DNA of 64,000 bases from Geitlerinema sp. BBD 1991-9 (GTDB taxonomy: Bacteria > Cyanobacteriota > Cyanobacteriia > Cyanobacteriales > Geitlerinemataceae), in the NCBI GenBank assembly GCA_001657325.1, contig LWRO01000030.1, forward strand, positions 43,798 to 107,797. The letters run 5' to 3'. Each line of letters starts with the position of its first letter. Within the stretch, counting starts at the first letter, position 1. Of this stretch, positions 1-10,055 are shown in pieces. Under the pieces are notes generated by a model. The model made no database searches. It had not been told where the DNA came from and saw nothing but the letters and a program-made list of their open reading frames with translations. A program made the position numbers and the translations under genes.

Positions 1-446
1 GAACCGCTGGCTTGGGCGGCATTGCGTAAGGCGGTTTCGACAACTTTAGGGTCTGTTGCTTCGCCGTCAGTCAAAACGAGATAGGTAATCGGACGGGCTT
101 GTGGACTACTGAAGTATTGTTTGAAAACGAGATCGAGGGCGCGTCCTAAGTAAGTACTTCCTGCTGTAGGACGTTCGGGATAGTACTGGGAGAATGCTTC
201 TGGGGTGACGTTTTCGTAGAGGCGAGGTTCTCCGCCGAAAAAGACGAGATCGATGCTGGTGTCTGGGTCGTATTCAGTGGCCTTGGCGACGATGAAGCTA
301 ATGACTTCTTGGGTGTAGTTCCAGCGACTCGTTGCCCCCGGACAGTCTGGAACGTTCATAGACAGGCTTTCATCGATCATAAGGCAATAGTCTCGCCCCG
401 AACAAATTTTTTGAAAGTCTTCAGGAGACAAGGGAGGAAAAGACAT
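1..446 (-). CDS. VWA-domain protein, 3' end outside the window
   Basis: The reading frame is open from an ATG at 446 to the window edge, so the C-terminus is missing. A GGAG-type ribosome site lies just upstream of the ATG. Residues 24-28 read DESLS, which fits the DxSxS metal-ion-dependent adhesion site (MIDAS) of von Willebrand factor A domains. It is followed further on by the conserved strand TYLVLTDGEATD. No signal peptide is visible, so a cytoplasmic VWA protein is likely. VWA proteins of this kind act as metal-dependent protein-binding modules, but no partner gene is visible here and the specific role is unknown. Confidence 0.75.
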   Translation of the reverse strand, partial: MSFPPLSPEDFQKICSGRDYCLMIDESLSMNVPDCPGATSRWNYTQEVISFIVAKATEYDPDTSIDLVFFGGEPRLYENVTPEAFSQYYPERPTAGSTYLGRALDLVFKQYFSSPQARPITYLVLTDGEATDPKVVETALRNAAQASG

Positions 447-630
447 TATACCAATCTCCTTTTTTTTGCGATCTTCTTGAGATTTAAAAGTACGTTTTTT
501 GAATCAATATAATATATTGTAAGTAAATTCGATCGATTTTCAATCTTCTTGAAATATATTTTAACTTTTATTGTTTTCTAACGACAAGCATCTTGTAATT
601 TTTTAAAGTCAATCTAGCCTCAAAAATAAT

Positions 631-654
631 AGAGACGTGATGAGGCACGTCTCT
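631..654 (-). terminator. hairpin terminator after gnd
   Basis: A perfect 9-bp stem (AGAGACGTG pairing with CACGTCTCT) with a 6-base loop lies 50 bp beyond the gnd stop. Read on the minus strand it is followed by ATTATTTTT. This fits a Rho-independent terminator, although similar GAGACGTG hairpins also occur as dispersed repeats in cyanobacteria. Confidence 0.6.
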
Positions 655-706
655 ACATCGGCTGAGTAGACTCGAAAATCAACTCGATCGAGATATCGAA
701 ATAGTG

Positions 707-2122
707 CTAAAACCACTCGGCATGGAAAAATTCACCCCGTGCTTTATCCGTGCGTTCGTAGGTATGAGCGCCAAAATAATCCCGCTGTGCTTGCGTGAGG
801 TTTTGAGGCAATCGATCGCGGCGGTAGCTGTCGAAATAATCCAATGACGCGCTAAACGCCGGAACGGGAATTCCCAACTGATTCGCCGTCATTAAAACGT
901 CTCGCCAAGCGGCTTGTCGATCGAGGATCGTTTGTTTGAATTCCGGAGCGAGGAGCAAATTCGCCAAATTAGAATTTTCATCAAAAGCGTGCTTGATTTT
1001 ATTCAAAAATCCCGCTTTGATGATGCAACCGCCTTTCCAAATTCGCGCGATTTCGCCCAAATTGAGATGGTATTCAAACTCTTGAGATGCCGTACCTAAC
1101 AAGGCCATCCCTTGAGCGTAAGAGCACATCTTCGAGCAGTACAGTGCATCGCGAACTTTGTTGATAAATTCTTCCGAATTGCCCGCGAATTTTGCGGTCG
1201 GCCCCGATAATTCCTTCGAGGCTGCCACTCGTTCCTCCTTATATGCCGACATAATTCGAGCGTTCACCGCTGCCCCGATTGTCGGAATGGGAACGCCGAG
1301 TTCGAAGGAACTCACTACTGTCCAACGTCCCGTTCCTTTTTGTCCCGCCGCATCCATAATTTTATCGACGAGGAAGCCATCTCCCATATCGTCTTTTTTC
1401 TTGAAAATGTTGGCGGTGATTTCAATCAAAAACGAGTTGAGTTCGTCCGTTTCGTTCCACTGCGCGAAGACTTCGTGAAGTCGATCGTTTGACAAACCGA
1501 GAACGTTTTTCAAAAGATCGTAAGCTTCGGCAATGAGTTGCATATCGCCGTACTCGATGCCGTTGTGAACCATTTTGACGTAATGTCCCGCACCTTTGGG
1601 TCCGATATAGGTGACACAGGGTCCGTCGTCCACTTGAGCGGCAATTTTCGTGACGATGGGTTCGATCGCTTCGTAAGCCTCTTTCGTTCCACCTGGCATC
1701 AGACTCGGGCCGTTGAGCGCGCCTTCTTCTCCGCCGCTCACCCCCATTCCGATGAAGCGCAATCCCGAAGCTTCTAGGGCAGCAACGCGGCGATCGGTGT
1801 CCTCGTACAGTGAGTTGCCACCGTCGATAATCATATCGCCCGGTTCGAGAAGGGGTTTGAGTTGGTCGATCACCGCATCGACCGGTTTACCTGCCTTGAC
1901 CATCAGGAGCATTTTGCGGGGACGCTCCAGGGAACTGACGAACTCTTTTAAGCTGTAGGTGGGTGTAACGTTCTTCCCTGGGGCGCGATGTTCCATAAAC
2001 GCCTGGGTTTTCTCGCTCGTGCGATTGTAGACAGCGACGGAAAAGCCGTTACGCTCGACGTTGAGCGCGAGGTTTTCACCCATCACAGCCAGACCGATAA
2101 GCCCAAAATTCTGTAAAGCCAT
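707..2122 (-). CDS. gnd: 6-phosphogluconate dehydrogenase, decarboxylating
   Basis: Oxidises 6-phosphogluconate to ribulose 5-phosphate and CO2, making NADPH in the oxidative pentose phosphate pathway, which cyanobacteria use for carbon breakdown in the dark. The N-terminal Rossmann motif [12 protein letters not shown] (residues 9-20) binds NADP. The catalytic-site segment [13 protein letters not shown] is intact near residue 183, followed by the all-helical C-terminal domain. The length of 471 aa is normal for the long bacterial and eukaryotic form. The gene stands alone and has a hairpin terminator downstream. Confidence 0.97.
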   Translation of the reverse strand: MALQNFGLIGLAVMGENLALNVERNGFSVAVYNRTSEKTQAFMEHRAPGKNVTPTYSLKEFVSSLERPRKMLLMVKAGKPVDAVIDQLKPLLEPGDMIIDGGNSLYEDTDRRVAALEASGLRFIGMGVSGGEEGALNGPSLMPGGTKEAYEAIEPIVTKIAAQVDDGPCVTYIGPKGAGHYVKMVHNGIEYGDMQLIAEAYDLLKNVLGLSNDRLHEVFAQWNETDELNSFLIEITANIFKKKDDMGDGFLVDKIMDAAGQKGTGRWTVVSSFELGVPIPTIGAAVNARIMSAYKEERVAASKELSGPTAKFAGNSEEFINKVRDALYCSKMCSYAQGMALLGTASQEFEYHLNLGEIARIWKGGCIIKAGFLNKIKHAFDENSNLANLLLAPEFKQTILDRQAAWRDVLMTANQLGIPVPAFSASLDYFDSYRRDRLPQNLTQAQRDYFGAHTYERTDKARGEFFHAEWF

Positions 2123-2318
2123 ACTGTATCGCGTGAACTCGACTGGTTGAGGGAGATTTTGATTCTTTTTCAGGGTAGCCCGATCCTCTAGGGAAGATTG
2201 GGAAGAAGATGTTAAGACTCGGCGGCGACGATCGATCTCTCAATCTCCCAAACCCTCAGAGAAAGGACACCCCATCGGTAAAATAGTGCAGTAGAGAGAT
2301 TGAGGGATCGCAGACGTA

Positions 2319-3488
2319 ATGCTTGCCTATATTCTTGCTGTTACGGTCGGTTTGGGAAGTTTTGTGCTGTTCGTGGCGGCGTTCTTTTTTCCAGAAGTCT
2401 ATCGGAAGGGAGATTTTGTCTGGAGTGGCGTAGGCTTTTTCTATGCGCTGGTGTTGTGGTTTTGTGCGGGACAGTTCACGGGGGCGGTGTTACTCGGTCA
2501 AACCGCCAGCGTCGCCTTGATTGGCTGGTTGGGATGGCAAACGCTCCAGTTGCGCCGGGAAGTGACCCCCCAAGAACAGCAAACGCCGACGGATTCGATC
2601 TCCTCGAAAATTCCGGGTGTTTTTCAAGCGCCAACCCCAGACGCTGCTGCATCGGTTGGAACTGAGGCGGAACCTCCAGAAGAAACTGAACCCTCTGAAG
2701 CCGTCGCAGAAACTCCCGAACCCGTTGAGACTGACTTAGAAACAGCGGTCACGCCGGAAACATCTGAGGAAATCTCTGAGGAAGCAGAGGAAGCATTAGA
2801 AGAAACTGTTGAATCTGAGTCAGTTGAAGCTGAAGCGGCGGCGGAAACTGAAGAAACCGTTGAACCCGAAGAGACAGCAGAACCTGAAGCTTTAGACGAG
2901 GAAGCTTCCGAGGAAACCGAGACGAAAGAAGAAATTGCTCCTCAGGTGCGCGAGGTGGCGACACCGAAATCGGGATTCTTCGATCGAGTCAGTCGCTTGC
3001 TTCGCCGTCCCTCGCCAACTCCTTCTCCAGAACCTTCTTCGATGCCAATCTCAGAACCCACCTCAGAAACCACCTCAGAAGATGTGGCTGAGGATGTGTT
3101 TGACGAGGACGAGTTTGATGAGGAGGTCAAATTGGAAGCGGAAGGAACAGATACAGCAACTTCGGATGCAGACATAGCAATCGAGGAAGAGTCTACGAAC
3201 GACTCGACAGAGAAGCCAACGATCGAGGACGTCGAAGTATCGATCGAAACATCAGAAGCGGCTTCGGAACCCGAAGAGATCGAGAACGAAGAGATATCGA
3301 TCGAGACACCAGAAAGCGCTACCGAAGAAGTTGCGACTGAGGAAGACGAAACTGAAGCTGAGCCGATTTCCTCTGAAAAGCCAGAAATTCCCATTGCCGA
3401 GGAAGTTGACCCGAGTGCTGACGCGACTGAGGACGATGGCGAAACGGGGACAAACGAGACTCAGTCAGAAAGTCGGAATAAAGACTAG
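2319..3488 (+). CDS. Ycf66-family membrane protein with long acidic tail
   Basis: Residues 1-85 hold about three hydrophobic segments (near 2-25, 34-55 and 58-75) and resemble the Ycf66 family, which is found in cyanobacteria and plastids and has no settled function. Residues about 90-389 are a low-complexity, strongly acidic stretch rich in Glu, Thr, Ser and Pro, interrupted only by a short basic patch near 215-235 (SGFFDRVSRLLRRPSPTPSP). The N-terminus is membrane-bound and the tail is predicted to be disordered. GAGGG lies 12 bp before the ATG. Large antisense frames in this region are shadows of the repetitive codons. Confidence 0.75.
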   Translation: MLAYILAVTVGLGSFVLFVAAFFFPEVYRKGDFVWSGVGFFYALVLWFCAGQFTGAVLLGQTASVALIGWLGWQTLQLRREVTPQEQQTPTDSISSKIPGVFQAPTPDAAASVGTEAEPPEETEPSEAVAETPEPVETDLETAVTPETSEEISEEAEEALEETVESESVEAEAAAETEETVEPEETAEPEALDEEASEETETKEEIAPQVREVATPKSGFFDRVSRLLRRPSPTPSPEPSSMPISEPTSETTSEDVAEDVFDEDEFDEEVKLEAEGTDTATSDADIAIEEESTNDSTEKPTIEDVEVSIETSEAASEPEEIENEEISIETPESATEEVATEEDETEAEPISSEKPEIPIAEEVDPSADATEDDGETGTNETQSESRNKD

Positions 3489-3699
3489 CTTACGGTTAGA
3501 AAAGTTCCGAAAAGTTGTGTTACCGAGCAAAATCGATACAAAACTTCAAAAACGCGATCGAAATCACAAAATTGGAGTGACTCATCCCCGTACAATGCCC
3601 CTTAAATCTCACGATCGCCCTTGGGATCGCGTCACGCCGAAAACACTCGGTAACGCCGATAATCAAGAATGAGAAATCAGTTCTGTAGGATAGATAACG

Positions 3700-3921
3700 T
3701 TGAAACAACATCCGATTTCAATTCGCCAGTTAGTGGAAGAAATCCTCGAAACCGGCTATCTTTCGATCGAAGTTGAGGAACAATTGCGCCAGCGCCTGAC
3801 GCAGAAATACGATCTCGACGACTTCAATGCATTTTTGCAGCTCCAACAGGCGGCGATGCAGGGAAAAATCCGTCAGGAGTCGCGGGAGTTGTTGAAGCGT
3901 CAGTCGTCGTCACCTTGTTGA
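3700..3921 (+). CDS. small conserved hypothetical protein
   Basis: A 73-aa frame starts at TTG, with TAGGA about 10 bp upstream. The sequence is amphipathic and helical (MKQHPISIRQLVEEILETGYLS...) with no cysteine clusters or membrane segment. It looks like the short cyanobacterial proteins of unknown function made of a helix pair. Its 3' end overlaps that of the convergent gene on the other strand by 22 bp. No function can be assigned. Confidence 0.5.
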   Translation: MKQHPISIRQLVEEILETGYLSIEVEEQLRQRLTQKYDLDDFNAFLQLQQAAMQGKIRQESRELLKRQSSSPC

Positions 3922-4157
3922 GTGGCGTTCGTTCCAGACTCTCGATCTCGTTCTAAGGGTTTTGCTGTCAGGGTGCGAACCCGAGGGAGGACTCGCCGCC
4001 AGTCAGCGGCTAGGGATTTTGCGGTGTCGTCGTCGTGAAAGTCCAGATAGACAATGGTTTTACGGATGAGATACTCAAACTCGTTCGGTGTCATCATGCG
4101 CGTGTCGTCACTCACTGGGTCAGTTAACGTCTTCACCGCCTCTTCTCCTCGCTTCAC
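3900..4157 (-). CDS. small hypothetical protein downstream of folB
   Basis: An 85-aa frame overlaps the folB stop by 4 bp (ATGA), so it is probably translationally coupled to folB. The protein is charged and soluble. Its most ordered part is MTPNEFEYLIRKTIVYLDFHDDDTAKSL near the middle, and the C-terminus is polar (QQGDDD). I do not recognise the family. Its 3' end overlaps the convergent upstream gene by 22 bp. Confidence 0.5.
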   Translation of the reverse strand: MKRGEEAVKTLTDPVSDDTRMMTPNEFEYLIRKTIVYLDFHDDDTAKSLAADWRRVLPRVRTLTAKPLERDRESGTNATQQGDDD

Positions 4158-4510
4158 TGAGGTCGGGTGATATCTACCGTTATTTTCCCTCCGAAATCGG
4201 GAATCGGTGCAGCGGGTTTCGTTAGTCGAACGCGGACTTTTTCGACTCGATCGAGGTCGAGAAGTGCGTCGGCGATAACTTGCGCCAAGCGTTCGACTAA
4301 GGCAATTTTTTGCGTACTAATAATGTGTTTGACGGCGGCGATGGCGGCGCGATAGTCGAGGGTGTCTTCGATTCGATCGCTTTGACCGGCGGCGGCTAAG
4401 TCTACCCACAGGGTTAAATCGACTTCAAACCACTGGCCGAGGACTTGTTCTTCGGGTAGAAATCCCGTGTAGCCGTAGCAACGCAAGTTGGAAATTTGAA
4501 TGGAATCCAT
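4154..4510 (-). CDS. folB: dihydroneopterin aldolase
   Basis: Cleaves 7,8-dihydroneopterin to 6-hydroxymethyl-dihydropterin and glycolaldehyde in folate synthesis. The start MDSIQISNLRCYGYTGFLPEEQ is typical of FolB, as are the later VERLAQVIADALL segment and the VRLTKPAAPIP segment with the conserved Lys. The frame is open back to an ATG at 4567. The start at 4510 gives 118 aa, the normal family length, so the 19-residue extension is probably not translated. Neither start has a strong ribosome site. A small hypothetical gene overlaps its stop. Confidence 0.9.
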   Translation of the reverse strand: MDSIQISNLRCYGYTGFLPEEQVLGQWFEVDLTLWVDLAAAGQSDRIEDTLDYRAAIAAVKHIISTQKIALVERLAQVIADALLDLDRVEKVRVRLTKPAAPIPDFGGKITVDITRPQ

Positions 4511-4748
4511 TGGATCGGGGGTTCTGGGAAAATTCAGGTTGGGTTGGGATTTGTCGAGACACACCATGATATAGCAATCTGGCTTGAGTTGGGCGTTCTG
4601 CGATGAGGCGATACAACTCGTTGAGACTTGCTATGCTGTTGATGTGTTATTTCCTATTCTCTATAGCTTTTTATAGAAACTTTTGTAATTCGCCTTTCTT
4701 GAATTAGAGATCGACTATAATTTAAGAAAACAAAATTTTTTAAAGCTA

Positions 4749-6608
4749 ATGGAATGGCAAGATTTTCTGAAACATGAGGCAGCAAATGCAAGGCTCTCAC
4801 CCAAAGAAGTCGAGACCTTGCTGGTCGTATTTCCTAAACCTGGAACTGTTCTTTATCAAGATAGGAAAATCGATCGATCTCAAGCCAAGAATTTAAGCCT
4901 AAATAAATCTACAACAAACAACATCCAACTCAAAGCAATCTACCAAAAATTTAACATTGAAGGAAAAGAAGGCAACGAGCTAGAGCAGCTTGGAAAACAA
5001 CTCAACCAAAAGTTCGATCTTCAGCTATATTTACAGCGTCCGGCTAAACTCGTTCGTGAGAAACGGTTTGAGGAGTACGGCGCGCTGTTGTCTGACTACG
5101 ACTTTATTGCAGCGAAGGTGCAGCATCCCGAATTTGGCGTATACGCGCTGATTGCAGATTACAACGGGTTGAAGGATGCAGAAATATCGGCAAATCTCGA
5201 GCCAGAAACAGTGCGAGTGCTGCAACTGATTCAAGGCGCGCTGCGACTGTCGGCACACATTCTGATACAGGAGATAACACAACTTGCCGGACAACTGTGG
5301 GGTCGATTGTTGTTGTACGACTTGCCAGCAATTCAAGGCTTACTGGCCAAAGCGAAACAGCGTCAAGTCAAATCCTGGGTACGTCCGAGAACCACCAGCT
5401 TAGATCCTGCGGGTGGCGTGTTACGACAAACATTAAGCGGTCATAGCAATTCAATCACGTCTATAGCCGTGACGAAAAATAATTCGATAGGGTTGTTGGG
5501 GTCGTGTGACGGAACGGTAAAGGTCTGGGATTTGCAAACGGGTACTGAATGCTTCAGTCTTGAGGGTCATTGCTGTGCCGTTACATCCGTAGCCGTGACG
5601 AAAGATGGCTCGAGGGTCTTGTCGGGATCGTTTGACAAGACGGTAAAAGTCTGGGATTTGCAAACAGGTGCTGAGTGCTTTTGCCTTGAGGGCCACCATC
5701 AGGCCGTCACGTCAGTGGCGGTGGCAGAGGACAACGTGACGGTACTGTCAGGATCGCGTGACGGAACCGTGAAAGTGTGGGATTTGCGAACAGGTCTCGA
5801 ACGTTTCACTGTCTACGGTCATAGCAAATGGGTTTATTTAATAGCGGTTTTAGAAGGTGGTTCCATGGCGCTTTCAGGATCGTCAGATGGAACGATAAAA
5901 GTTTGGGACTTGCAAACGGGTGCTGAACGCTTCAGTCTTAATATTCGTGGTTCGGCAGCAGTGACGGAAGATGGATCGATCCTATTGTCAGGATCGTATG
6001 ACAAGACGATAAAAGTCTGGGACTTACAAACGGGTACTGAACGCTTCAGTCTTCCAGGTAACAGCAGTCCAGTTAAGGTCGTGGTGTTAACCAAAGATGG
6101 ATCGATTGGGTTGTCAGGATCGTCAGATGGAACGATAAAGGTCTGGGACTTGCAAACGGGTATTGAACGTTGCACCCTCAGAGGTCAAAGCTCCTGGACT
6201 GTAACGAGGTCTTCAGAATCTCAAGTCTTGGGCCTCTATGGTCGCTATCCTGAAGTCATGTCAGTGGCATTGACGGAAGATGGCTCGACGGTACTGTCGG
6301 GTCTAGATGACGGAAGAGTGAAAGTGTGGGACTTGCAAACCGGTACTGCACGTTTCTGTTTTAAAGGTCATCGTGACCGTGTCAATTCAGTGACAGTCAC
6401 GAAAGACGGCTCAATCGTGCTGTCAGGGTCGCATGACGGCATGATGAAGGTGTGGGAATTACAAACGGGAAAAGAGATTGGGAGTTTTACAGTCGATCCT
6501 GGCATGGGTAGCTGTGCCATATCTCCAGACGGCCAAACTATTGTTGCTGGAGATGTCGGCGGACACGTTCAATTTCTACAGCTGGAAAGTCCAGAGAGAG
6601 ATTTATGA
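4749..6608 (+). CDS. WD40-repeat protein with N-terminal adaptor-like and STAND-tail-like regions
   Basis: The protein has 619 aa. Residues 1-95 form a small helical domain (LSPKEVETLLVVFP ... AIYQKFN) resembling HTH or effector-associated adaptor domains. Residues about 100-215 (LLSDYDFIAAKV, IQGALRLSAHI, TQLAGQLWGRLL) look like the segment that follows the NTPase in cyanobacterial NB-ARC-WD40 proteins. Residues 226-619 form about nine WD40 blades, most with the motif SGS.DGT.KVWDLQTG. No P-loop (GxxxxGK) is present, so the NTPase expected between adaptor and WD40 is missing. Related proteins are signalling or conflict sensors in which the propeller binds a ligand or partner. The role here is inferred only. 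The neighbours folB and ilvD are unrelated. Confidence 0.8.
   Translation: MEWQDFLKHEAANARLSPKEVETLLVVFPKPGTVLYQDRKIDRSQAKNLSLNKSTTNNIQLKAIYQKFNIEGKEGNELEQLGKQLNQKFDLQLYLQRPAKLVREKRFEEYGALLSDYDFIAAKVQHPEFGVYALIADYNGLKDAEISANLEPETVRVLQLIQGALRLSAHILIQEITQLAGQLWGRLLLYDLPAIQGLLAKAKQRQVKSWVRPRTTSLDPAGGVLRQTLSGHSNSITSIAVTKNNSIGLLGSCDGTVKVWDLQTGTECFSLEGHCCAVTSVAVTKDGSRVLSGSFDKTVKVWDLQTGAECFCLEGHHQAVTSVAVAEDNVTVLSGSRDGTVKVWDLRTGLERFTVYGHSKWVYLIAVLEGGSMALSGSSDGTIKVWDLQTGAERFSLNIRGSAAVTEDGSILLSGSYDKTIKVWDLQTGTERFSLPGNSSPVKVVVLTKDGSIGLSGSSDGTIKVWDLQTGIERCTLRGQSSWTVTRSSESQVLGLYGRYPEVMSVALTEDGSTVLSGLDDGRVKVWDLQTGTARFCFKGHRDRVNSVTVTKDGSIVLSGSHDGMMKVWELQTGKEIGSFTVDPGMGSCAISPDGQTIVAGDVGGHVQFLQLESPERDL
5424..6500 (+). 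repeat. tandem WD40-coding repeats, about 115-130 bp each
   Basis: Near-identical blocks coding for KVWDLQTG recur at about 5520, 5646, 5772, 5904, 6012, 6144, 6324 and 6450. DNA identity between several blocks is high (GTCTGGGA.TT.CAAACGGGT), which suggests recent duplication or gene conversion of blades. One blade, near 5940, is shortened, and one inter-blade linker, near 6190-6250, is lengthened. Confidence 0.8.
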
Positions 6609-6827
6609 AGATGATGCAGCACCCTCTGGAAAGACTCAGTAATTCCGTCCTAACTGTATGTCAGCCCATCCCTCAAAGCTCTCGCCACTTCTTGCCAACC
6701 CAAATCGAAATTTAGGAGAGCTTTGCCAACCTTGAAACGATCGAGAGGCGAACATCGATCGTTCGCCTCGATGAAGAGATGAGGAGGTTGGAAGTCTAAA
6801 CGATTTCCCACTCCCATCTCGCGAATC

Positions 6828-8510
6828 CTACAGATTCATATCCGTCACTGCACCAACACTACTCGAAGACACCAACTTCGCATATTTCGCCAAAATGCCG
6901 CGACGATAGCGGGGTTCGGGAGCCTGCCAGTTCGCCCGACGCTTCGCTAACTCCTCATCGGACACGTTCAACTGTAAAAGCCGTTGGTGCGCGTCGATGG
7001 TGATGGAGTCGCCTTCTTCCACTAAAGCGATGGTTCCGCCCACTGCCGCTTCCGGTGCCACGTGACCGACAACTAAGCCATATGTACCACCCGAGAAGCG
7101 TCCGTCCGTCAGCAAGCCCACCGAATCGCCCAATCCCGCACCAATGAGCGCCGAAGTGGGGGCGAGCATTTCCCGCATTCCCGGGCCGCCTTTCGGGCCT
7201 TCGTAACGGATGACGAGGATATCTCCCGCTTTAATTTCGCCAGCGAGGATCGTTTTGAGACATTCTTCCTCAGACTCGAAGACTCGCGCCGGGCCAGTGA
7301 TTTGGGGATTTTTCACGCCGCTGATTTTCGCCACTGCGCCCTCGGTGGCCAAGTTGCCTTTGAGGATAGCGAGGTGACCTTGTTGGTAAACGGGATTGTC
7401 CCAAGGATGGATGACATCTTGGTCGGGGCTGGGTTCCGAGGGAATGTCGGCCAGTTGTTCGGCGACGGTTTTGCCCGTCACGGTCATGGCATCGCCGTGA
7501 ATCAACCCTCGATCGAGCAGCATCTTCATCACCAGCGGTACGCCTCCCGCTTGGTGGAAGTCCACCGTCAAATAACGACCGCTCGGTTTGAGGTCGCACA
7601 ACACGGGAACTTTCTGGCGGATGGTCTCGAAATCGTCGATGGTCAGTTCGACACCGATGGCGTTGGCGATCGCCAACAAGTGCAGGACGGAATTCGTGGA
7701 ACCGCCTACAGCCATCACCACGGCGATCGCGTTTTCAAAGGCTTTGCGCGTCAAGATTTGCGAGGGCAGAATTTGCTGGCGAATCGCTTCGACGAGGACT
7801 TTACCCGCTTCTTCCGTGCTGTCTGCCTTCTCCACATCTTCGGCGGCCATGGTGGACGAATACATCAAACTCAGCCCCATTGCTTCGATGGCCGAGGACA
7901 TCGTGTTCGCGGTGTACATCCCGCCGCAAGACCCCGCACCGGGGCAAGCGTGACGTTCGATTTCTTTGAGTTCCGACTCGTCGATTTTGCCCGCGCTGTG
8001 TTCGCCCACCGCTTCAAAGGCGCTGACAATGTTGAGATCGCGGCCGTCGTAATGTCCCGGTTTGATCGTGCCACCGTAAACGAAAACGGCAGGAATATTC
8101 AAGCGTGCGATCGCGATCGTTGCACCGGGCATATTTTTGTCGCAACCTCCAAGAGCGATGACACCATCGAGACTCTGGCCGTTGCAAACGGTTTCGATCG
8201 AATCAGCAATGACTTCCCGAGATACGAGAGAATATTTCATCCCCTCGGTTCCCATGGAAATCCCATCGCTGATGGTGATCGTGCCAAATTCCTGCGGCAT
8301 TCCACCCGCCGCGAGAATTCCAGCTTCAGCCCGTTTCGCCAAATCGTCTAAACCCATGTTGCAGGGAGTAATCGTGCTAAAACCGTTGGCAACACCAACG
8401 ATCGGTTTTGAAAAATCTTCGTCGCCAAAGCCCACTGCCCTGAGCATGGCTCGGTTGGGCGTTCGGGCATCTCCCTGGGTAACGACTCGACTGCGAAAAT
8501 TATCCGGCAT
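6828..8510 (-). CDS. ilvD: dihydroxy-acid dehydratase
   Basis: Removes water from 2,3-dihydroxy-isovalerate and 2,3-dihydroxy-3-methylvalerate in valine and isoleucine synthesis, using an iron-sulfur cluster. The cluster-binding cysteines are visible in [17 protein letters not shown] and [18 protein letters not shown]. The C-terminal region [14 protein letters not shown] is also conserved. The ATG at 8510 is preceded by GGGAG at a reasonable distance and gives 560 aa, the family's usual length. The frame is open back to 8567, but that extension is not family-like. The long antisense frame of 349 aa across this gene is a shadow. Confidence 0.97.
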   Translation of the reverse strand: MPDNFRSRVVTQGDARTPNRAMLRAVGFGDEDFSKPIVGVANGFSTITPCNMGLDDLAKRAEAGILAAGGMPQEFGTITISDGISMGTEGMKYSLVSREVIADSIETVCNGQSLDGVIALGGCDKNMPGATIAIARLNIPAVFVYGGTIKPGHYDGRDLNIVSAFEAVGEHSAGKIDESELKEIERHACPGAGSCGGMYTANTMSSAIEAMGLSLMYSSTMAAEDVEKADSTEEAGKVLVEAIRQQILPSQILTRKAFENAIAVVMAVGGSTNSVLHLLAIANAIGVELTIDDFETIRQKVPVLCDLKPSGRYLTVDFHQAGGVPLVMKMLLDRGLIHGDAMTVTGKTVAEQLADIPSEPSPDQDVIHPWDNPVYQQGHLAILKGNLATEGAVAKISGVKNPQITGPARVFESEEECLKTILAGEIKAGDILVIRYEGPKGGPGMREMLAPTSALIGAGLGDSVGLLTDGRFSGGTYGLVVGHVAPEAAVGGTIALVEEGDSITIDAHQRLLQLNVSDEELAKRRANWQAPEPRYRRGILAKYAKLVSSSSVGAVTDMNL

Positions 8511-8766
8511 TTTCTTTGTTCTCCCTGAACGTAAGAAGTAGAATAGGCGATCGCTGTGTTTCCTCAAACCGGCGGACGAGATACCGCTTATTTTCGATTG
8601 TGTCAGAATATTCGACCTTTAGCAGCAACAATAACAATAGTCGATCGAACTCAGGGAGAATCACGATTTCTCGATGTGTGCGGCCTCGTCGTTCAACTCG
8701 AAAAACTAATCACAAAGGGGGAAACCTGTCAACGTCATCGATGCGAAAATTAGGGGGCAAACCAGC

Positions 8767-9615
8767 ATGAACACAAGGGAACTTTTACAGCGATACGCAG
8801 CCGGAGAACGAGATTTTCGCGAGATCGACATCGCTCATAGCGTTCTAGCCGGAGCGAACTTACAGGGGGCGAGTCTGCGGGAATCTAACTTGGCTTATGT
8901 GAACTTTCAAGATGCGAACTTGCGAGGGGTAAACCTGCGCGAGTGTCAGTTGCAAGGAACGGATTTTAAAGGGGCAAACCTACAAAATGCCAATTTAATT
9001 TCTTGTAAGTTGTTCGATGCGAATTTGTCAGACGTGCAATTGGTCGAAGCAAATTTGCGCGGTGCAAAATTGCAAGGAATTTCCTTGGCTCGATCGAATT
9101 TAACAGAAGCAATTTTAAACGAAGCGGACTTGAGTGACGTGAATCTCAATGAAGCTGTATTGCGGGAAGCAAATCTGAGTCGTGCGAATTTGAGTAACGC
9201 CTCGTTAGTTGGAGCGGTCTTAGAAGGGGCAAATCTCACGATTGCCGTTCTCACGGGGGCGAATTTTGAAGATGCGAATTTAATGAAAGCAATTTTAAAC
9301 GGAGCTAATTTAACCCAAGCGAAGATGATTCGGGCCGATTTGAGTTTTGCCAAACTCGAAGGCGCTAACATGGCCGGTATCGATTTTACGAACGCCCAGT
9401 TACGAGCCGCAAACCTGAGTTGGGCCACGCTCCGAGGTGCGAACCTAACAAATGCGAGTCTCTATCGTACAAAACTCAACTGGTCGAATTTAACGGGGGC
9501 CGTTCTCACGGAAGCGATTTTGATGAGTGCCAAAATTTATAAAACGAATTTCCGCGATGCCGTTCTCGATCGTGCGATTATGCCGGATGGAACCACACAT
9601 GAGAACGAACGTTAG
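8767..9615 (+). CDS. pentapeptide-repeat protein
   Basis: After a short leader (MNTRELLQRYAAGERDFREIDI), almost all 282 residues are A(D/N)LxX pentapeptides, for example GANLQ, DANLR and EANLS, about 48 in a row. This predicts a right-handed quadrilateral beta-helix. There is no signal peptide or membrane segment, so it is likely cytoplasmic. Pentapeptide proteins are very numerous in cyanobacteria and most have no known role. A few (MfpA, Qnr) bind gyrase, but nothing here shows that. The last 4 bp overlap the convergent MAPEG gene. Confidence 0.9.
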   Translation: MNTRELLQRYAAGERDFREIDIAHSVLAGANLQGASLRESNLAYVNFQDANLRGVNLRECQLQGTDFKGANLQNANLISCKLFDANLSDVQLVEANLRGAKLQGISLARSNLTEAILNEADLSDVNLNEAVLREANLSRANLSNASLVGAVLEGANLTIAVLTGANFEDANLMKAILNGANLTQAKMIRADLSFAKLEGANMAGIDFTNAQLRAANLSWATLRGANLTNASLYRTKLNWSNLTGAVLTEAILMSAKIYKTNFRDAVLDRAIMPDGTTHENER

Positions 9616-10025
9616 GCAAGAGTTGCCGACAGTAGCCCCAAGGCAAACAAGGTAGCAGTAGCGAAACTGCCAATAATAAACGCAGTCGATCGAAGCAGGG
9701 GAAGATCGAGGATATAAAACGCTGAATACAGCCATCGCGCGACCATGAAAACGACAGCCGCACTCGAGGCCCAGGGGGAACTCACCCCCGTGACGTAAGC
9801 CACTAATCCCGCAGCGAGGAACGTTACAAAGGTTTCAAAGGCGTTTTGGTGCGCCCACATCGCTCGCTGAGCGTAGGGAGGAAGCTTGTCGAACATGGCA
9901 CGGGGCGCGGAAAGATCGTACCCGACGCGAAACCGAGCGTAGGCGACGAAAAGATAGGGAAAATAGATGGAAACAGCTGCAACGGCAATCGCGTACAGCA
10001 ACAGCGTCGAATCAGACCACGCCAT
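9612..10025 (-). CDS. MAPEG-family membrane protein
   Basis: This 137-aa protein has four hydrophobic helices (near 6-28, 62-80, 84-105 and 112-135). The loop RAMWAHQNAFETF after the first helix matches the MAPEG family (membrane-associated proteins in eicosanoid and glutathione metabolism), whose ERxxxAxxNxxE-like motif binds glutathione. The Arg, His, Gln, Asn and Glu of that loop are present. Bacterial members are often small hydrophobic glutathione transferases or peroxidases. The substrate here is unknown. It overlaps the convergent pentapeptide gene by 4 bp. Confidence 0.85.
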   Translation of the reverse strand: MAWSDSTLLLYAIAVAAVSIYFPYLFVAYARFRVGYDLSAPRAMFDKLPPYAQRAMWAHQNAFETFVTFLAAGLVAYVTGVSSPWASSAAVVFMVARWLYSAFYILDLPLLRSTAFIIGSFATATLFALGLLSATLA

Positions 10026-10055
10026 GATAGTTCGTACAGTTGAGAGAACGAAGGA

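Noticed and set aside
2942..3394. 150-codon minus-strand frame
   Set aside because: It is the antisense of the Glu-rich repeats of the Ycf66-like gene and reads as low-complexity Ser/Val.
7302..8351. 349-codon plus-strand frame
   Set aside because: It lies fully antisense to ilvD, whose conserved iron-sulfur motifs are certain. The antisense product has no family likeness.
8946..9428. 160-codon minus-strand frame
   Set aside because: It is the antisense of pentapeptide repeats and only mirrors their periodicity.
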